The notes: generated by a model from the sequence alone, not told the origin. 64,000 nucleotides of DNA from Novosphingobium percolationis (GCF_020179425.1 NZ_JAILYM010000002.1:248001-312000), one strand, 5' to 3'. Numbered from the stretch's first letter, positions 27,359 to 37,007 are shown. Program-made: numbers and translations.

Positions 27359-29754
27359 AGTTCGCTCTGTCCTGGCTCAAGACCTTCCTCGACACCGAGG
27401 CGGATGCCGATACCATCGCCAAGAAGCTGACCGCGCTGGGGCTGGAGATCGAGAGCGTCGAGGATGCCTCGGCCGCGCTGGCGAAGTTCCGCGTGGCGCG
27501 CGTGCTGACGGCGGAGAAGCACCCGCAGGCGGACAAGTTGCAGGTGCTGTCGGTCGATACCGGCGAAGGTGCGCCCTTGCAGGTGGTGTGCGGCGCGCCG
27601 AATGCGCGTGCGGGGCTGGTCGGCGTGCTGGGCCTGCCCGGTGCGACGGTGCCCGCCAATGGCATGGTGTTGAAGGTCGCCGCCGTGCGCGGGGTTGAAT
27701 CCAACGGCATGATGTGTTCGACGCGCGAGCTGAACCTTGGCGACGATCACGACGGCATCATCGAACTGCCCGCCGATGCGCCGGTGGGGACGAGCTATGC
27801 CGATTACCTGGGCAGCGATCCGGTGTTCGACGTGGCGATCACGCCCAACCGGCCCGACTGCATGGGCGTTTACGGCATTGCGCGCGATCTGGCGGCAGCG
27901 GGTCTTGGCACGCTGAAGCCGATCGTGACGGGTGGTGTTGCGGGCAGCTTCCCGTGCCCGGTCGAGATCCGCACCGACGATGCCGAGGGTTGCCCGGCGT
28001 TTTATGGCCGCGTGATCCGGGGCGTGAAGAACGGGCCTTCGCCGCAGTGGCTGCAGGACGCGCTGAAGGGCGCAGGCCAGCGCCCGATCTCGGCGCTGGT
28101 CGATGCGACCAACTATGTGATGCTGGGCTATGGCCGTCCGGCGCACGCCTATGACCTTGCCAGGCTGACCGGCGCGGTCGTGGCGCGGCGCGCGGTGGAT
28201 GGCGAAGGCGTGACCGCCTTGAACGGCAAGCACTATATCCTCGACAGCGGGATGACGGTGATCGCCGACGATGCGGGCGTCCACGACATCGCCGGGATCA
28301 TGGGGGGCGAGCATTCGGGCTGCGCCGACGAGACGACCGACGTGCTGCTGGAAGTCGCCTACTTCAACCCGCAGCGCATCGCGCGCACCGGGCAGACGCT
28401 GGCGCTGTCCTCGGACGCGCGCACGCGGTTCGAGCGCGGGGTGGACCCGGCGTTCCTTGATGACGGGCTTGCGCTGCTGACGAAGCTGATCCTCGAGATC
28501 TGCGGCGGCGAGGCCAGCGAAGTGGTGCGCGCGGGCACGCCGCCTTCGGGGCAGAAGACCGTGGCCTATGACCCGGCGCTGGCCGGGCGGCTGGGCGGCG
28601 TGGACGTGCCCAAGGGCGAACAGCAGCGCATTCTCGAAGCGTTGGGCTTTGGCGTGGTCGATGCGGCCGACCACTGGGTGGTGTCGGTGCCGAGCTGGCG
28701 TCCGGACGTCGATGGTGCGCCGGACATCGTTGAAGAAGTGATCCGCGTGCATGGGCTCGATGCCGTGCCTTCGGTGGCGCTGCCGCGCGCGGATGGCGTG
28801 GCGAAGCCCACCGCGACGCCCGCGCAGGCGCTGGAACGGCGCGTGCGCCGTGCGGCGGCGGCGCGGGGCTTGCACGAGGCGGTGACGTGGTCGTTCCTGC
28901 CGGAAGCGGAAGCGGCGCACTTTGCCGACGGGCAGTTCGTGTGGACGCTGGCCAACCCGATTTCGGAAGACCTCAAGGCGATGCGCCCGTCGCTGCTGCC
29001 GGGCCTGCTGGGCGCGGCCAAGCGCAACCTCGATCGCGGCGCATCGTCGGTGCGCGTGTTCGAAGTCGGGCGGCGCTATCTGCGGGCCGAGGACGGTTCG
29101 AGCGACGAAAAGCTGAGCCTTGCCGTGGTGCTGGCGGGCGAACAGACCCCGCGCGGCTGGGCGAGTGGCAAGGCGCGCAGCTTCGACGCCTTCGACGCCA
29201 AGGCCGAGGCGCTGGCGCTGCTGGGCGAAGCGGGCGCGCCGGTCGAGAACCTGCAGGTGATGGGCGAGGCGGGTAGCCAGTTCCATCCCGGCCAGTCGGC
29301 CACGCTGCGGCTGGGGCCAAAGCAGGTGCTGGCGCGCTTCGGCATGATCCATCCCGTCACGGCCAAGGCCTTCGACATCGACGGACCGGTGGCGTTGGTC
29401 GAACTGTTCCTCGATCGCATCCCCGCGAAGAAGGGCCAGTCGGGCTTTGCCCGCGCAGCCTATGCGCCGCCCGCCTTGCAGGCGGTGACGCGCGACTTTG
29501 CGTTCCTGCTGCCGCTGGGCGTGCCCGCAGGCGACCTGCTGCGCAGCGTGAAGGGCGCGGACAAGGCCAACATCACGGGCGCGCGGGTGTTCGACGATTT
29601 CCGCGGGACGGGCGTGCCCGAGGGGCACAAGAGTGTGGCGCTGGAAGTGACCTTGCAGCCGGTCGACAAGAGCTATGACGAGGCGGCGCTCAAGGCGATT
29701 GCCGACAAGATCGTGGCGGCGGCGGCCAAGCAGGGTGCGGTTCTGCGCGGGTGA
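27355..29754 (+). CDS. pheT: Phenylalanine--tRNA ligase beta subunit
   Basis: The protein has 799 residues, full length. The N-terminal OB-fold tRNA-binding domain (about 40-150) has [19 protein letters not shown]. The B3/B4 editing domain holds AYDLARLTG and the [10 protein letters not shown] segment. A B5 domain and a degenerate synthetase core follow, and the C-terminal FDX-ACB domain (about 705-798) begins near [12 protein letters not shown]. The start is a GTG that overlaps the pheS stop (GTGA), giving equimolar coupled translation. Confidence 0.97.
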   Translation: MKFALSWLKTFLDTEADADTIAKKLTALGLEIESVEDASAALAKFRVARVLTAEKHPQADKLQVLSVDTGEGAPLQVVCGAPNARAGLVGVLGLPGATVPANGMVLKVAAVRGVESNGMMCSTRELNLGDDHDGIIELPADAPVGTSYADYLGSDPVFDVAITPNRPDCMGVYGIARDLAAAGLGTLKPIVTGGVAGSFPCPVEIRTDDAEGCPAFYGRVIRGVKNGPSPQWLQDALKGAGQRPISALVDATNYVMLGYGRPAHAYDLARLTGAVVARRAVDGEGVTALNGKHYILDSGMTVIADDAGVHDIAGIMGGEHSGCADETTDVLLEVAYFNPQRIARTGQTLALSSDARTRFERGVDPAFLDDGLALLTKLILEICGGEASEVVRAGTPPSGQKTVAYDPALAGRLGGVDVPKGEQQRILEALGFGVVDAADHWVVSVPSWRPDVDGAPDIVEEVIRVHGLDAVPSVALPRADGVAKPTATPAQALERRVRRAAAARGLHEAVTWSFLPEAEAAHFADGQFVWTLANPISEDLKAMRPSLLPGLLGAAKRNLDRGASSVRVFEVGRRYLRAEDGSSDEKLSLAVVLAGEQTPRGWASGKARSFDAFDAKAEALALLGEAGAPVENLQVMGEAGSQFHPGQSATLRLGPKQVLARFGMIHPVTAKAFDIDGPVALVELFLDRIPAKKGQSGFARAAYAPPALQAVTRDFAFLLPLGVPAGDLLRSVKGADKANITGARVFDDFRGTGVPEGHKSVALEVTLQPVDKSYDEAALKAIADKIVAAAAKQGAVLRG

Positions 29755-29814
29755 TGTCTTGACGCAGTGCAGCATGGTTTCCACACAGGGCATCGTGCTG
29801 CATTGCGAGACATC

Positions 29815-30708
29815 ATGGACGACCTGATCGAGATCACTTCCGGCGACCTGACCGCCCGGGTCAACCCGCTGGGCGCGGAGCTATGGTCGCTGACCGACGC
29901 GCAGGGCCGCCAATACATGACCGATGCCGACCCGGCGTTCTGGTCGGGCCGGGCGCCGCTGCTGTTCCCGATCGTGGGCGCGCTGGGGGGCGATGAACTG
30001 CGGCTGGACGGCAAGGCTTATACGCTGCCCAAGCACGGCTTTGCCCGGCGCAGCACGTTCGCGCCGGTGGAGACCGCGCCGGGCCATGCGCGGTTTCGGC
30101 TGACCGATTCGCCCGCGACCCGTGCCGCCTATCCCTTCGGCTTCGTGCTGGAGATGGGCTTTGCGCTGGAGGGGTGGACGCTGGCGATGGAGGCGCGGGT
30201 GTTCAATCCCAACGCCACCGACCTGCCGTTCAGCTTCGGCTTTCATCCCGCGTTCGCATGGCCGCTGCCGGGTGCGAGCGGACTCGGGGCCGACAAGGCC
30301 GCGCACAAGCTGGTGTTCGAGGCCGAAGAGCCGCAGGACGTGCGCCGCATCGGCAAAGCCGACGGCCTGCTGCTGCCAGAGGGCGAGCCGACGCCGGTGG
30401 TGGGGGGCGAGCTGGCGCTGCACGAGGATCTGTTCCGCGCCGACGCAGTGATCTGGACCGACCTTGCCAGCCGCGCGCTGTCCTATGGCGCGGACGGCGG
30501 GGCGTGGCTGGACTTGGCCTTTCCCGATTGCCCGATGCTGGGCGTGTGGCAGGTTCCGGGGGCGCGCTACATCTGCCTGGAGCCGTGGGCGGGGCTGGCC
30601 GATCCGCAAGGGTTCGGCGGCGATTTCCGCGACAAGCCGGGCGTGGTGCTGCTGCCGCCGGGCGAGACGGCACGGTTCCGCATGGACGTGACGGTGCGGC
30701 CGGCATGA
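29815..30708 (+). CDS. Aldose 1-epimerase family protein
   Basis: The protein has 297 residues and the all-beta galactose-mutarotase fold. Visible family segments are GAELWSLTD, FPIVGAL, LPKHGFARRSTF (a conserved catalytic His region), FSFGFHPAFAWPLPG with the second His, and YICLEPWAG. These resemble the YihR/LacX-like branch. It interconverts alpha and beta anomers of a sugar, identity unknown. Of two possible ATG starts the second (MDDLIEI) is preferred from family length. It overlaps the next small gene by ATGA. Confidence 0.87.
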   Translation: MDDLIEITSGDLTARVNPLGAELWSLTDAQGRQYMTDADPAFWSGRAPLLFPIVGALGGDELRLDGKAYTLPKHGFARRSTFAPVETAPGHARFRLTDSPATRAAYPFGFVLEMGFALEGWTLAMEARVFNPNATDLPFSFGFHPAFAWPLPGASGLGADKAAHKLVFEAEEPQDVRRIGKADGLLLPEGEPTPVVGGELALHEDLFRADAVIWTDLASRALSYGADGGAWLDLAFPDCPMLGVWQVPGARYICLEPWAGLADPQGFGGDFRDKPGVVLLPPGETARFRMDVTVRPA

Positions 30709-31109
30709 GTGGCTGTTCGGCAGGAGGCGCGGCTGCGCGCAAGCCGCAGCGGCCGTGGCTGGGGTGGACCCTGCTGCTGGGCGCGCTGGCCGGGCTGGTG
30801 ATCTTTGCCGCGACGTTCGGGCACAAGCGGCAGGCCGAGGAAATGCGCCACCTGCTGTTCGCCATCACCGCGCAGCCTTCCGCGCAGGTGTCCGCCTGCC
30901 TGATGCAGCGCCTGCCACTGGAGGGGCGATGGCGACCGGACGAGGGCGCGCCGCAGCGGATCGGGTCGTGGAACGGGATGCGCGACCTGATGGTCGAGGT
31001 GATCGACGGCGGCGCGAAAGGGCGGCGGATCGAGATTTCCTCGCGCGGGGGGCGGGCGCTGACCGGAAGCGAAAGCGAAGGCCTGCGCCGCTGCCTTGCA
31101 GGCGGCTGA
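30705..31109 (+). CDS. Small single-span membrane protein of unknown function
   Basis: I do not recognise this 134-residue protein. It has a short basic N-terminus, one hydrophobic helix (about 19-40: GWTLLLGALAGLVIFAAT) and an extracytoplasmic or cytoplasmic tail. The tail has two Cys (about 65 and 130) that could pair if it is periplasmic, and WNGMRDLMVEVIDGG. The start overlaps the epimerase stop (ATGA), so the two are coupled. A GCTAGGG motif follows its end, just before prfC. Confidence 0.7.
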   Translation: MSGCSAGGAAARKPQRPWLGWTLLLGALAGLVIFAATFGHKRQAEEMRHLLFAITAQPSAQVSACLMQRLPLEGRWRPDEGAPQRIGSWNGMRDLMVEVIDGGAKGRRIEISSRGGRALTGSESEGLRRCLAGG

Positions 31110-31149
31110 TGCGTGACAGCGCGGTGAGGCTTCGCTAGGGGCGGTCCCC

Positions 31150-32676
31150 ATGTCCAATCGCCGCACCTTCGCCATCATTTCGCACCCTGACGCCGGTAAG
31201 ACGACCCTTACCGAAAAGCTGCTGCTGCAAGGCGGCGCGATCCACCTTGCCGGTGAGGTTAAGGCCCGCGGCGCGGCGCGGCGCGCGCGATCGGACTGGA
31301 TGAAGATCGAGCAGCAGCGCGGGATTTCCGTGACCAGCTCGGTGATGACGTTCCAGAAGGACGGGATCGTCTTCAACCTGCTCGACACGCCGGGCCACGA
31401 GGACTTTTCCGAAGACACCTATCGCACGCTGACCGCGGTCGATTCGGCGATCATGGTGATCGACGCGGCCAAGGGCATCGAGCCGCAGACGCGCAAGCTG
31501 TTCGAAGTGTGCCGGATGCGTTCGGTGCCGATCATCACGTTCGTCAACAAGGTCGACCGCGAAGGGCGCTCCGTCTTCGAGACGCTGGACGAAGTGGCCG
31601 ACGCGCTGGCGCTCGACGTGGTGCCGATGTCCTGGCCGATCGGCATGGGCGGCATCTTCCAGGGCGTACTGGACTTTGCCACCAACACCATCGCGCGGCC
31701 CGAGGGCGACAGCCGCGAGTTCCTCGGCAAGCGCGACCCGGTGGCCGAGGGTATGATTCCCGACGATATCGCCGAGGAAATCGAGCTGGCGCAGGCGGGC
31801 TATCCCGAATTCGATATCGAGGCGTACCGCCACGGCGACCTGACGCCGGTCTATTTCGGGTCGGCGCTCAAGAACTTCGGCGTGGCCGAACTGATCGACG
31901 CGATCGCGCGGTTCGCGCCGCCGCCGCGTCCGCAATCGTCGGACCAGGGCACGATCGACCCGGAACGCAGCGACGTGACCGGCTTCATCTTCAAGGTGCA
32001 GGCCAACATGGACCCGCAGCACCGCGACCGCATCGCGTTCATGCGCATGGTGTCGGGCACGTTCAAGCGCGGCATGAAGCTGACGCCGTCGGGCCTGGGC
32101 AAGCCGATCGCGGTGCATTCGCCGATCCTGTTCTTCGCGCAGGACCGCGAGATCGCCGATACCGCCGAGGCGGGCGACATCATCGGCATTCCCAATCACG
32201 GCACGCTGCGCGTGGGCGACACGCTGAGCGAGAAGAACGACCTGCGCTTTACCGGCCTGCCCAACTTCGCGCCCGAAATCCTGCGGCGCGTGGCGCTGAA
32301 GGACCCGACCAAGACCAAGCAGTTGCGCAAGGCGCTGGACGACTTGTCCGAAGAGGGCGTGATCCAGGTGTTCTATCCCGAGATCGGCAGCCAGTGGATC
32401 GTCGGCGTGGTCGGGCAACTGCAGCTCGACGTGCTGATTTCGCGGCTGGAAGCGGAATACAAGGTGGAGGCGGGGCTGGAGCCTTCGCCCTTCGACACCG
32501 CGCGCTGGATCAAGGGCAGCGACGCCGCGCTCAAGGGCTTTGCCGACTTCAACCTGTCGAACCTGGCCAAGGATCGCGACGGCGACCCGGTGTTCATGGC
32601 GCGATCGGCGTGGGACGTGAGCTACCAGCAGGAACGCAATCCGGAGCTGACCTTTTCGGCCACCAAGGAAAGGTAG
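31150..32676 (+). CDS. prfC: Peptide chain release factor 3
   Basis: This translational GTPase of the EF-G family recycles RF1/RF2 from the ribosome after termination. The protein has 508 residues, slightly shorter than the E. coli protein. G1 is SHPDAGKTTLTEK (about 11-23), G3 is LDTPGHEDFSEDTYRTL, and G4 is FVNKVDREGR. The RF3-specific C-terminal domain includes GVVGQLQLDVLISRLEAEY. It has no close Shine-Dalgarno and a GCTAGGGG motif ending only about ten bases before the ATG. If that motif is a -10 box the mRNA would be almost leaderless. Confidence 0.95.
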   Translation: MSNRRTFAIISHPDAGKTTLTEKLLLQGGAIHLAGEVKARGAARRARSDWMKIEQQRGISVTSSVMTFQKDGIVFNLLDTPGHEDFSEDTYRTLTAVDSAIMVIDAAKGIEPQTRKLFEVCRMRSVPIITFVNKVDREGRSVFETLDEVADALALDVVPMSWPIGMGGIFQGVLDFATNTIARPEGDSREFLGKRDPVAEGMIPDDIAEEIELAQAGYPEFDIEAYRHGDLTPVYFGSALKNFGVAELIDAIARFAPPPRPQSSDQGTIDPERSDVTGFIFKVQANMDPQHRDRIAFMRMVSGTFKRGMKLTPSGLGKPIAVHSPILFFAQDREIADTAEAGDIIGIPNHGTLRVGDTLSEKNDLRFTGLPNFAPEILRRVALKDPTKTKQLRKALDDLSEEGVIQVFYPEIGSQWIVGVVGQLQLDVLISRLEAEYKVEAGLEPSPFDTARWIKGSDAALKGFADFNLSNLAKDRDGDPVFMARSAWDVSYQQERNPELTFSATKER

Positions 32677-32680
32677 TGTC

Positions 32681-32699
32681 CCGGGGGTTGCGCCCCCGG
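32681..32699 (+). terminator. GC-rich stem-loop after prfC
   Basis: CCGGGGG and CCCCCGG pair perfectly around TTGCG, five bases after the prfC stop codon. There is no T run. It may be a 3'-end stabiliser or a Rho-assisted terminator ahead of the hydrolase gene. Confidence 0.45.
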
Positions 32700-32723
32700 C
32701 CCAACGGTTGCAGGTAGCGGGGC

Positions 32724-33596
32724 ATGAACCTGCTTGGCCCGACCTCGAACACCTTCATCTCGCAACGCCTGCGGCTGCACTATGTCGACTGGGGCAATGC
32801 GGACAAGCCGCCGCTGCTGCTCGTCCACGGCGGGCGCGACCATTGCCGGTCGTGGGACTGGACGGCAGAGGCGCTGCGCGACGACTGGCACGTGATCGCC
32901 ATGGACCATCGCGGGCATGGCGACAGCGAATGGACGTCTGACGGCAACTATCGCACGATGGACCTCGTCTATGACGTGGCGCAGCTGATCCACCAGCTCG
33001 ACCTGGCGCCCGTGACGATCGTGTCGCATTCGTGGGGCGCCAACACCAGCCTGCGCTATGCCGGGCTGTTCCCCGAGAACGTGCGCAAGCTGGTGGCGAT
33101 CGAGGGCATCTTCCCCACGCCCGAGCGCGAGGCGATGCTGAAGAACGTGCCGTTCGCGCGGCGCGTGCGCGATTTCATCGGCGAGAAGCGCAAGGCGGCG
33201 GGCCGCCTGCCGCGCCGCTATCCCACGCTCGAAGACGCCTATGCGCGCATGAAGAGCGAGAACCCGTACCTGACCGACGTGCAGGCGCGGCACCTGACCA
33301 TCCACGGCATCAACCGCAACGAGGATGGCACATTCAGCTGGAAGTTCGATCCGCACCTCAACGTCGATGGCGCGCCCTATGACATCAGCCTCGACCAGCT
33401 GCACGGGCTGTGGAATGCGATCACCTGCCCGACGCTGCTGCTCAACGGTGCGGATTCGACCGCGGGCAATCCGGAACGCGATGGCCGTATCCAGCATTTC
33501 CGCAATGCCACCGTGGTCGAGTTCGAGAACGCCGGGCACTGGCTGCACCATGACCAGTTCGACCGCTTCATCGCGACGTTGAAGGACTTTCTCTGA
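32724..33596 (+). CDS. Alpha/beta hydrolase
   Basis: The protein has 290 residues and the alpha/beta hydrolase fold. The oxyanion segment is LLLVHGGRDHCRSWD (about 31-45). The nucleophile elbow is VSHSWGAN, giving Ser rather than Asp, which argues for an ester, lactone or thioester hydrolase over an epoxide or haloalkane hydrolase. The acid is likely in LLLNGADS, and the catalytic His in ENAGHWLHHDQ. No signal peptide is present, so it is cytoplasmic. It overlaps the next gene (TGATG). The substrate is unknown. Confidence 0.85.
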   Translation: MNLLGPTSNTFISQRLRLHYVDWGNADKPPLLLVHGGRDHCRSWDWTAEALRDDWHVIAMDHRGHGDSEWTSDGNYRTMDLVYDVAQLIHQLDLAPVTIVSHSWGANTSLRYAGLFPENVRKLVAIEGIFPTPEREAMLKNVPFARRVRDFIGEKRKAAGRLPRRYPTLEDAYARMKSENPYLTDVQARHLTIHGINRNEDGTFSWKFDPHLNVDGAPYDISLDQLHGLWNAITCPTLLLNGADSTAGNPERDGRIQHFRNATVVEFENAGHWLHHDQFDRFIATLKDFL

Positions 33597-34153
33597 TGGC
33601 GACGTTCACCGATCGGATCCTCCCCGAACACGAGGCGATGATCGGTGGGCAGGCTGTATTTTTCATCGCCACGGCGGCGGCGGAAGGGCGCATCAACCTG
33701 TCGCCCAAGGGTTATGACGCGTTTCGCGTGCTGGGGCCGAACCGGGTTGCCTATCTCGACCTGGCGGGATCGGGCAACGAGACCCACGCGCACCTTGCCG
33801 CCGATGGGCGCATCACGGTGATGATGTGCAATTTCGGCCAGCCGCCGCTGATCCTGCGGCTCTATGGTACGGGCCGGGCGGTGCTGCCGCAGGATGCCGA
33901 CTGGGCGGACCTTGCCGCGCATTTCGAGATCCTGCCGGGCACGCGCCAGATCTTCGACATCGCGGTGGACAGCGTGCAGACCAGCTGCGGCTGGGGTGTG
34001 CCGGTGATGGAGCTTTCCGCCGAGCGGCACACGCTGGTGAAGTACCACGCGCAGGCCGACGAACAGGCGTGGATGACCAAGACGGCGGGGCGCACAACCA
34101 GCATCGACGGGTTGCCGACGCGGCCGACCGACCGCTACTTCGGGGCGCCATAG
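33596..34153 (+). CDS. Pyridoxamine 5'-phosphate oxidase-fold (FMN split-barrel) protein
   Basis: The protein has 185 residues. The N-terminal split-barrel domain shows VFFIATAAAEGRINLSPKG and VAYLDLAGSGNET, a pattern of the PNPOx-like flavin-binding family with the conserved Ser-Pro-Lys-Gly. Such proteins bind FMN, F420 or haem, and this subgroup has no proven reaction. The ATG overlaps the hydrolase stop codon, so it is translationally coupled to it. Confidence 0.82.
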   Translation: MATFTDRILPEHEAMIGGQAVFFIATAAAEGRINLSPKGYDAFRVLGPNRVAYLDLAGSGNETHAHLAADGRITVMMCNFGQPPLILRLYGTGRAVLPQDADWADLAAHFEILPGTRQIFDIAVDSVQTSCGWGVPVMELSAERHTLVKYHAQADEQAWMTKTAGRTTSIDGLPTRPTDRYFGAP

Positions 34154-34167
34154 GGCGGGGCCGCAAC

Positions 34168-34878
34168 GTGGCTCCGCTTCGCCTGACCTTTGCCAGCTAC
34201 AACATCCACAAGGGCGTGGGGCTGGACCGGCGGCGCGATCCCGACCGGATCGTGTCGGTGCTGCGCGAGATCGACGCCGACGTGATCGCGTTGCAGGAAG
34301 CGGACCGGCGCTTCGGCGCGCGCGAAGCGGTGATCCCGCGCGATATCCTCGACGATCACAGCCCGTGGATGCCGGTCGCGCCGGGGATGCGGCCGATGAG
34401 CCTTGGCTGGCACGGCAACGTGCTGCTGGTGCGGCGCGGGATCGAGGTGCTGGACGTGCGCGCGGTGGCGCTGCCCACGCTGGAGCCGCGCGGCGCGGTC
34501 TGCGCCGAACTGGCGGTGGCGGGGCGGCGCTTGCGCGTGGTGGGAATGCATCTCGACCTGTCGGGCCTGCGCCGAAGGCACCAGGTGCGCGCAGTCTGCG
34601 ATCACCTTGCGGGGTGCGAGGGCGATGCGCCGGCCGTGATGATGGGCGATCTCAACGAATGGTCGCGCAACGGCGGGGCGCTGGGCGCGTTCGATCCGCA
34701 CCATAGCGTGCTGGCGCCCGGCCGCAGCTTTCCCGCGCGCAGGCCGCTCGCGCAGCTCGATCGCATCGTGGTGAGCGGCGAATGGGCGGTGGACGATATC
34801 GGCGTGCACCGCAGCACGCTGGCGGCGGTGGCATCGGACCATCTGCCCGTCTTTGCACGGCTGGCGCTTCCCGCCTGA
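34168..34878 (+). CDS. Endonuclease/exonuclease/phosphatase family protein
   Basis: The protein has 236 residues and the DNase I-like fold. Motifs are SYNIHKGVGLD (about 10-20), VIALQEADRRFG (metal-binding Glu), GMHLDLSG, MMGDLNEWSRNG and ASDHLPVFARL (catalytic Asp-His). It could cleave DNA, RNA or a phosphate ester such as a phospholipid head group. The start is taken as a GTG preceded by AGGGCGGGG, because the coding similarity begins there. The same frame stays open further upstream across the previous gene. Confidence 0.83.
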   Translation: MAPLRLTFASYNIHKGVGLDRRRDPDRIVSVLREIDADVIALQEADRRFGAREAVIPRDILDDHSPWMPVAPGMRPMSLGWHGNVLLVRRGIEVLDVRAVALPTLEPRGAVCAELAVAGRRLRVVGMHLDLSGLRRRHQVRAVCDHLAGCEGDAPAVMMGDLNEWSRNGGALGAFDPHHSVLAPGRSFPARRPLAQLDRIVVSGEWAVDDIGVHRSTLAAVASDHLPVFARLALPA

Positions 34879-35001
34879 GCGGGGCTGCCTAAAATTTAGG
34901 CAAGCCTGCCGTTTCGCAGTGCACAAGAATCGGGCGCGGCTCAATGCGCCGGACCGGGTGCCGGTTCCCTTGTTTCGCTGATTTCCGCCAATTCGTGCAT
35001 T

Positions 35002-35018
35002 TGGCACGCTCCTTGCTT
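35002..35018 (+). promoter_or_regulatory. Sigma-54 promoter of glnK-amtB
   Basis: TTGGCACGCTCCTTGCTT contains a perfect sigma-54 site: TGGCAC (-24, GG at 35003-35004), a 5-nt spacer and TTGCT (-12, GC at 35015-35016). Transcription would begin near 35027, leaving a leader of about 45 nt before the glnK ATG. NtrC is the expected activator. I could not pick out a convincing NtrC palindrome in the 120 bp upstream. Confidence 0.88.
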
Positions 35019-35071
35019 TTACCTTTTGTGCCGGCGGGTCGCCCGGCGGGTAGGCTGAAAAGGGGGCATGA

Positions 35072-35410
35072 ATGAAGTTCATCATCGCCATCATCAAGCC
35101 GTTCAAGCTCGACGAGGTGCGCGAAGCGCTGTCGGGTCTGGGCGTCGCCGGGATGACGGTGTCGGAAGTGAAGGGTTTTGGCCGTCAGAAGGGCCAGACC
35201 GAGATCTATCGCGGCGCCGAGTATTCGACCAACATGCTGCCCAAGGTGAAGATCGAGATCGCCGCGAGCGACGATCTTGCGCCGCAGATCATCGAAACCA
35301 TCCAGCAGACCGCGAGCACCGAAGCCATCGGCGACGGCAAGATCTTCGTGCTCGACCTCGCGTCTGCCACGCGCATCCGCACCGGCGAGACCGGCGATAC
35401 GGCGCTCTGA
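35072..35410 (+). CDS. glnK: Nitrogen regulatory protein PII (GlnK type)
   Basis: This trimeric PII signalling protein integrates 2-oxoglutarate, ATP/ADP and, through uridylylation, glutamine. The protein has 112 residues. The T-loop reads TEIYRGAEYST with Tyr51, the site modified by GlnD, and the C-terminal signature is GDGKIFVLDL. It is GlnK rather than GlnB by context: amtB follows 21 bp downstream and a sigma-54 promoter lies upstream. Unmodified GlnK is expected to plug AmtB when ammonium is plentiful. Confidence 0.97.
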   Translation: MKFIIAIIKPFKLDEVREALSGLGVAGMTVSEVKGFGRQKGQTEIYRGAEYSTNMLPKVKIEIAASDDLAPQIIETIQQTASTEAIGDGKIFVLDLASATRIRTGETGDTAL

Positions 35411-35431
35411 ACCGATATGAGGGGTAACCAT

Positions 35432-36844
35432 ATGATCCGAAAGATGATCAGTGGCGCAGCCGGGCTGGGGCTTTCGCTCGGCGCCGCCGCCACCGCGTTT
35501 GCGCAAGGCGCGCCGATCAAGGCGCCGTCCGTCGAACAGATGGCCACGATGGTCAACAAGGGCGACACCACCTGGATGTTGCTTTCGTCCACGCTCGTCC
35601 TGCTGATGAGCATCCCGGCGCTCGCGCTGTTCTATGGTGGCCTGGTGCGCACCAAGAACATGCTCTCGGTGCTGATGCAGGTCTTCATGATCGTGTCGGT
35701 TGCGGCGCTGTGCTGGGTCAGCTGGGGCTACTCGATGGCGTTCACGGGCGGTTCGCCCTACGTCGGCGGGCTGTCCAAGGCCTTCCTCGCCGGGGTTTCG
35801 GCGTCCACGTATGCCGCGACGTTCTCCAACAACGTCTACATCCCCGAATACGCCTACGTCATCTTCCAGATGACCTTCGCCTGCATCACGCCGGCGCTGA
35901 TCGTCGGCGCCTTTGCCGAACGCGTGAAGTTCACCCCGCTGATGATCTTCACGGTGCTGTGGCTGACGCTGGTCTATTTCCCGATGGCGCACATGGTGTG
36001 GTACTTCGCAGGCCCCGACTTCCTGTCGGACAACACCGCGGATGCCGGCCTGCTCTATGGCTGGGGCGCGCTGGACTTTGCGGGCGGCACGGTCGTTCAC
36101 ATCAACGCCGGTATCGCTGGCCTCGTCGGCTGCCTCGTGATCGGCAAGCGCCTCGGCTATGGCAAGGAAGCCACTCCGCCGCACTCGCTGACCATGACCA
36201 TGATCGGCGCTTCGCTGCTGTGGGTGGGCTGGTTCGGCTTCAACGCCGGTTCCAACCTTGAAGCCAACGGCCTTGCCGCCCTTGCCTTCATCAACACCTT
36301 CGTCGCCACCGCCGCTGCTGCCGTCTCCTGGTCGATCGTCGAGCAGATCAAGCACGGCAAGCCTTCCATGCTGGGCGCTGCCTCGGGTGCTGTCGCCGGC
36401 CTCGTCGCGATCACCCCGGCTTCGGGCTTCGCCGCACCGATGACCTCGATCGTCCTTGGCCTCATCGTTTCGCCGATCTGCTTCGTCTTCGTCTCGACCG
36501 TGAAGAACGCGCTCAAGTACGACGACACCCTCGACGTCTTCGGCGTCCACTGCATCGGCGGCATCGTCGGCGCGCTGGGCACCGCGATCGTCGCGGACCC
36601 GGCGCTCGGCGGCCAGGGCTGGATCGACTACACCGTGTTCCCCGCCGTTGCCGGCAAGTACGACATGGCGGCGCAGTTCATCACCCAGCTCAAGGCCGTG
36701 GTCCTGACGCTGGTGCTTTCGGGCGGCGTCTCGGCGGTGCTCTTCATCCTGCTCGACAAGACCATCGGTCTGCGTCCGACCCAGGAAGCCGAGCGCGAAG
36801 GCCTCGACATCACCGAACACGGCGAACGCGCCTACAACTACTGA
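35432..36844 (+). CDS. amtB: Ammonium transporter
   Basis: This 470-residue trimeric channel of the Amt family lies in the inner membrane. An N-terminal signal sequence (about 1-22, ending TAFAQ) is followed by eleven predicted helices. Family motifs include ALFYGGLVRTKN, MTFACITPALIVGAFAERVKF and GGTVVHINAGIAGLVG with a pore His, and FGVHCIGGIVGALGTA with the second pore His. The start at 35432 has GAGGGG eight bases ahead, better than the ATG five codons upstream. It is co-transcribed with glnK. Confidence 0.96.
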   Translation: MIRKMISGAAGLGLSLGAAATAFAQGAPIKAPSVEQMATMVNKGDTTWMLLSSTLVLLMSIPALALFYGGLVRTKNMLSVLMQVFMIVSVAALCWVSWGYSMAFTGGSPYVGGLSKAFLAGVSASTYAATFSNNVYIPEYAYVIFQMTFACITPALIVGAFAERVKFTPLMIFTVLWLTLVYFPMAHMVWYFAGPDFLSDNTADAGLLYGWGALDFAGGTVVHINAGIAGLVGCLVIGKRLGYGKEATPPHSLTMTMIGASLLWVGWFGFNAGSNLEANGLAALAFINTFVATAAAAVSWSIVEQIKHGKPSMLGAASGAVAGLVAITPASGFAAPMTSIVLGLIVSPICFVFVSTVKNALKYDDTLDVFGVHCIGGIVGALGTAIVADPALGGQGWIDYTVFPAVAGKYDMAAQFITQLKAVVLTLVLSGGVSAVLFILLDKTIGLRPTQEAEREGLDITEHGERAYNY

Positions 36845-36862
36845 TCCCGAAGTTTCCAGACT

Positions 36863-36913
36863 TGGCGGGGCCGGGGGAGCCGATCCTCTCCCTCTCAACC
36901 CCCGGACCCGCCA
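36863..36913 (+). terminator. Long stem-loop after amtB
   Basis: TGGCGGG-G-CCGGGGG and CCCCCGG-A-CCCGCCA form a 14-bp stem with a single G/A mismatch and a 21-nt loop, starting 19 bp past the amtB stop. It has no T run and is followed by a second, canonical terminator. It may protect the mRNA 3' end. Confidence 0.55.
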
Positions 36914-36941
36914 GACGATGTTCCTCCTGCGAACAGACTAA

Positions 36942-36975
36942 GGCCGGAAGCGCTAGCCCGCTTCCGGCCTCTTTT
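36942..36975 (+). terminator. Rho-independent terminator of glnK-amtB
   Basis: GGCCGGAAGCG and CGCTTCCGGCC form a perfect 11-bp stem with a 6-nt loop, followed by TCTTTT. It closes the nitrogen operon before the secreted-protein gene. Confidence 0.9.
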
Positions 36976-37007
36976 CGTGGGGGCACGGAAGGCGCACACT
37001 CGACATC

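Noticed and set aside
27298..29793. An 831-codon minus-strand open frame opposite pheT
   Set aside because: Antisense to a complete, well-conserved pheT; composition is Arg/His-rich as expected for a shadow.
33826..34168. A longer N-terminus for the endonuclease/phosphatase-family protein, starting inside the PNPOx-fold gene
   Set aside because: The extra part overlaps a recognisable coding frame and has no similarity to the family; similarity begins after the GTG at 34168.
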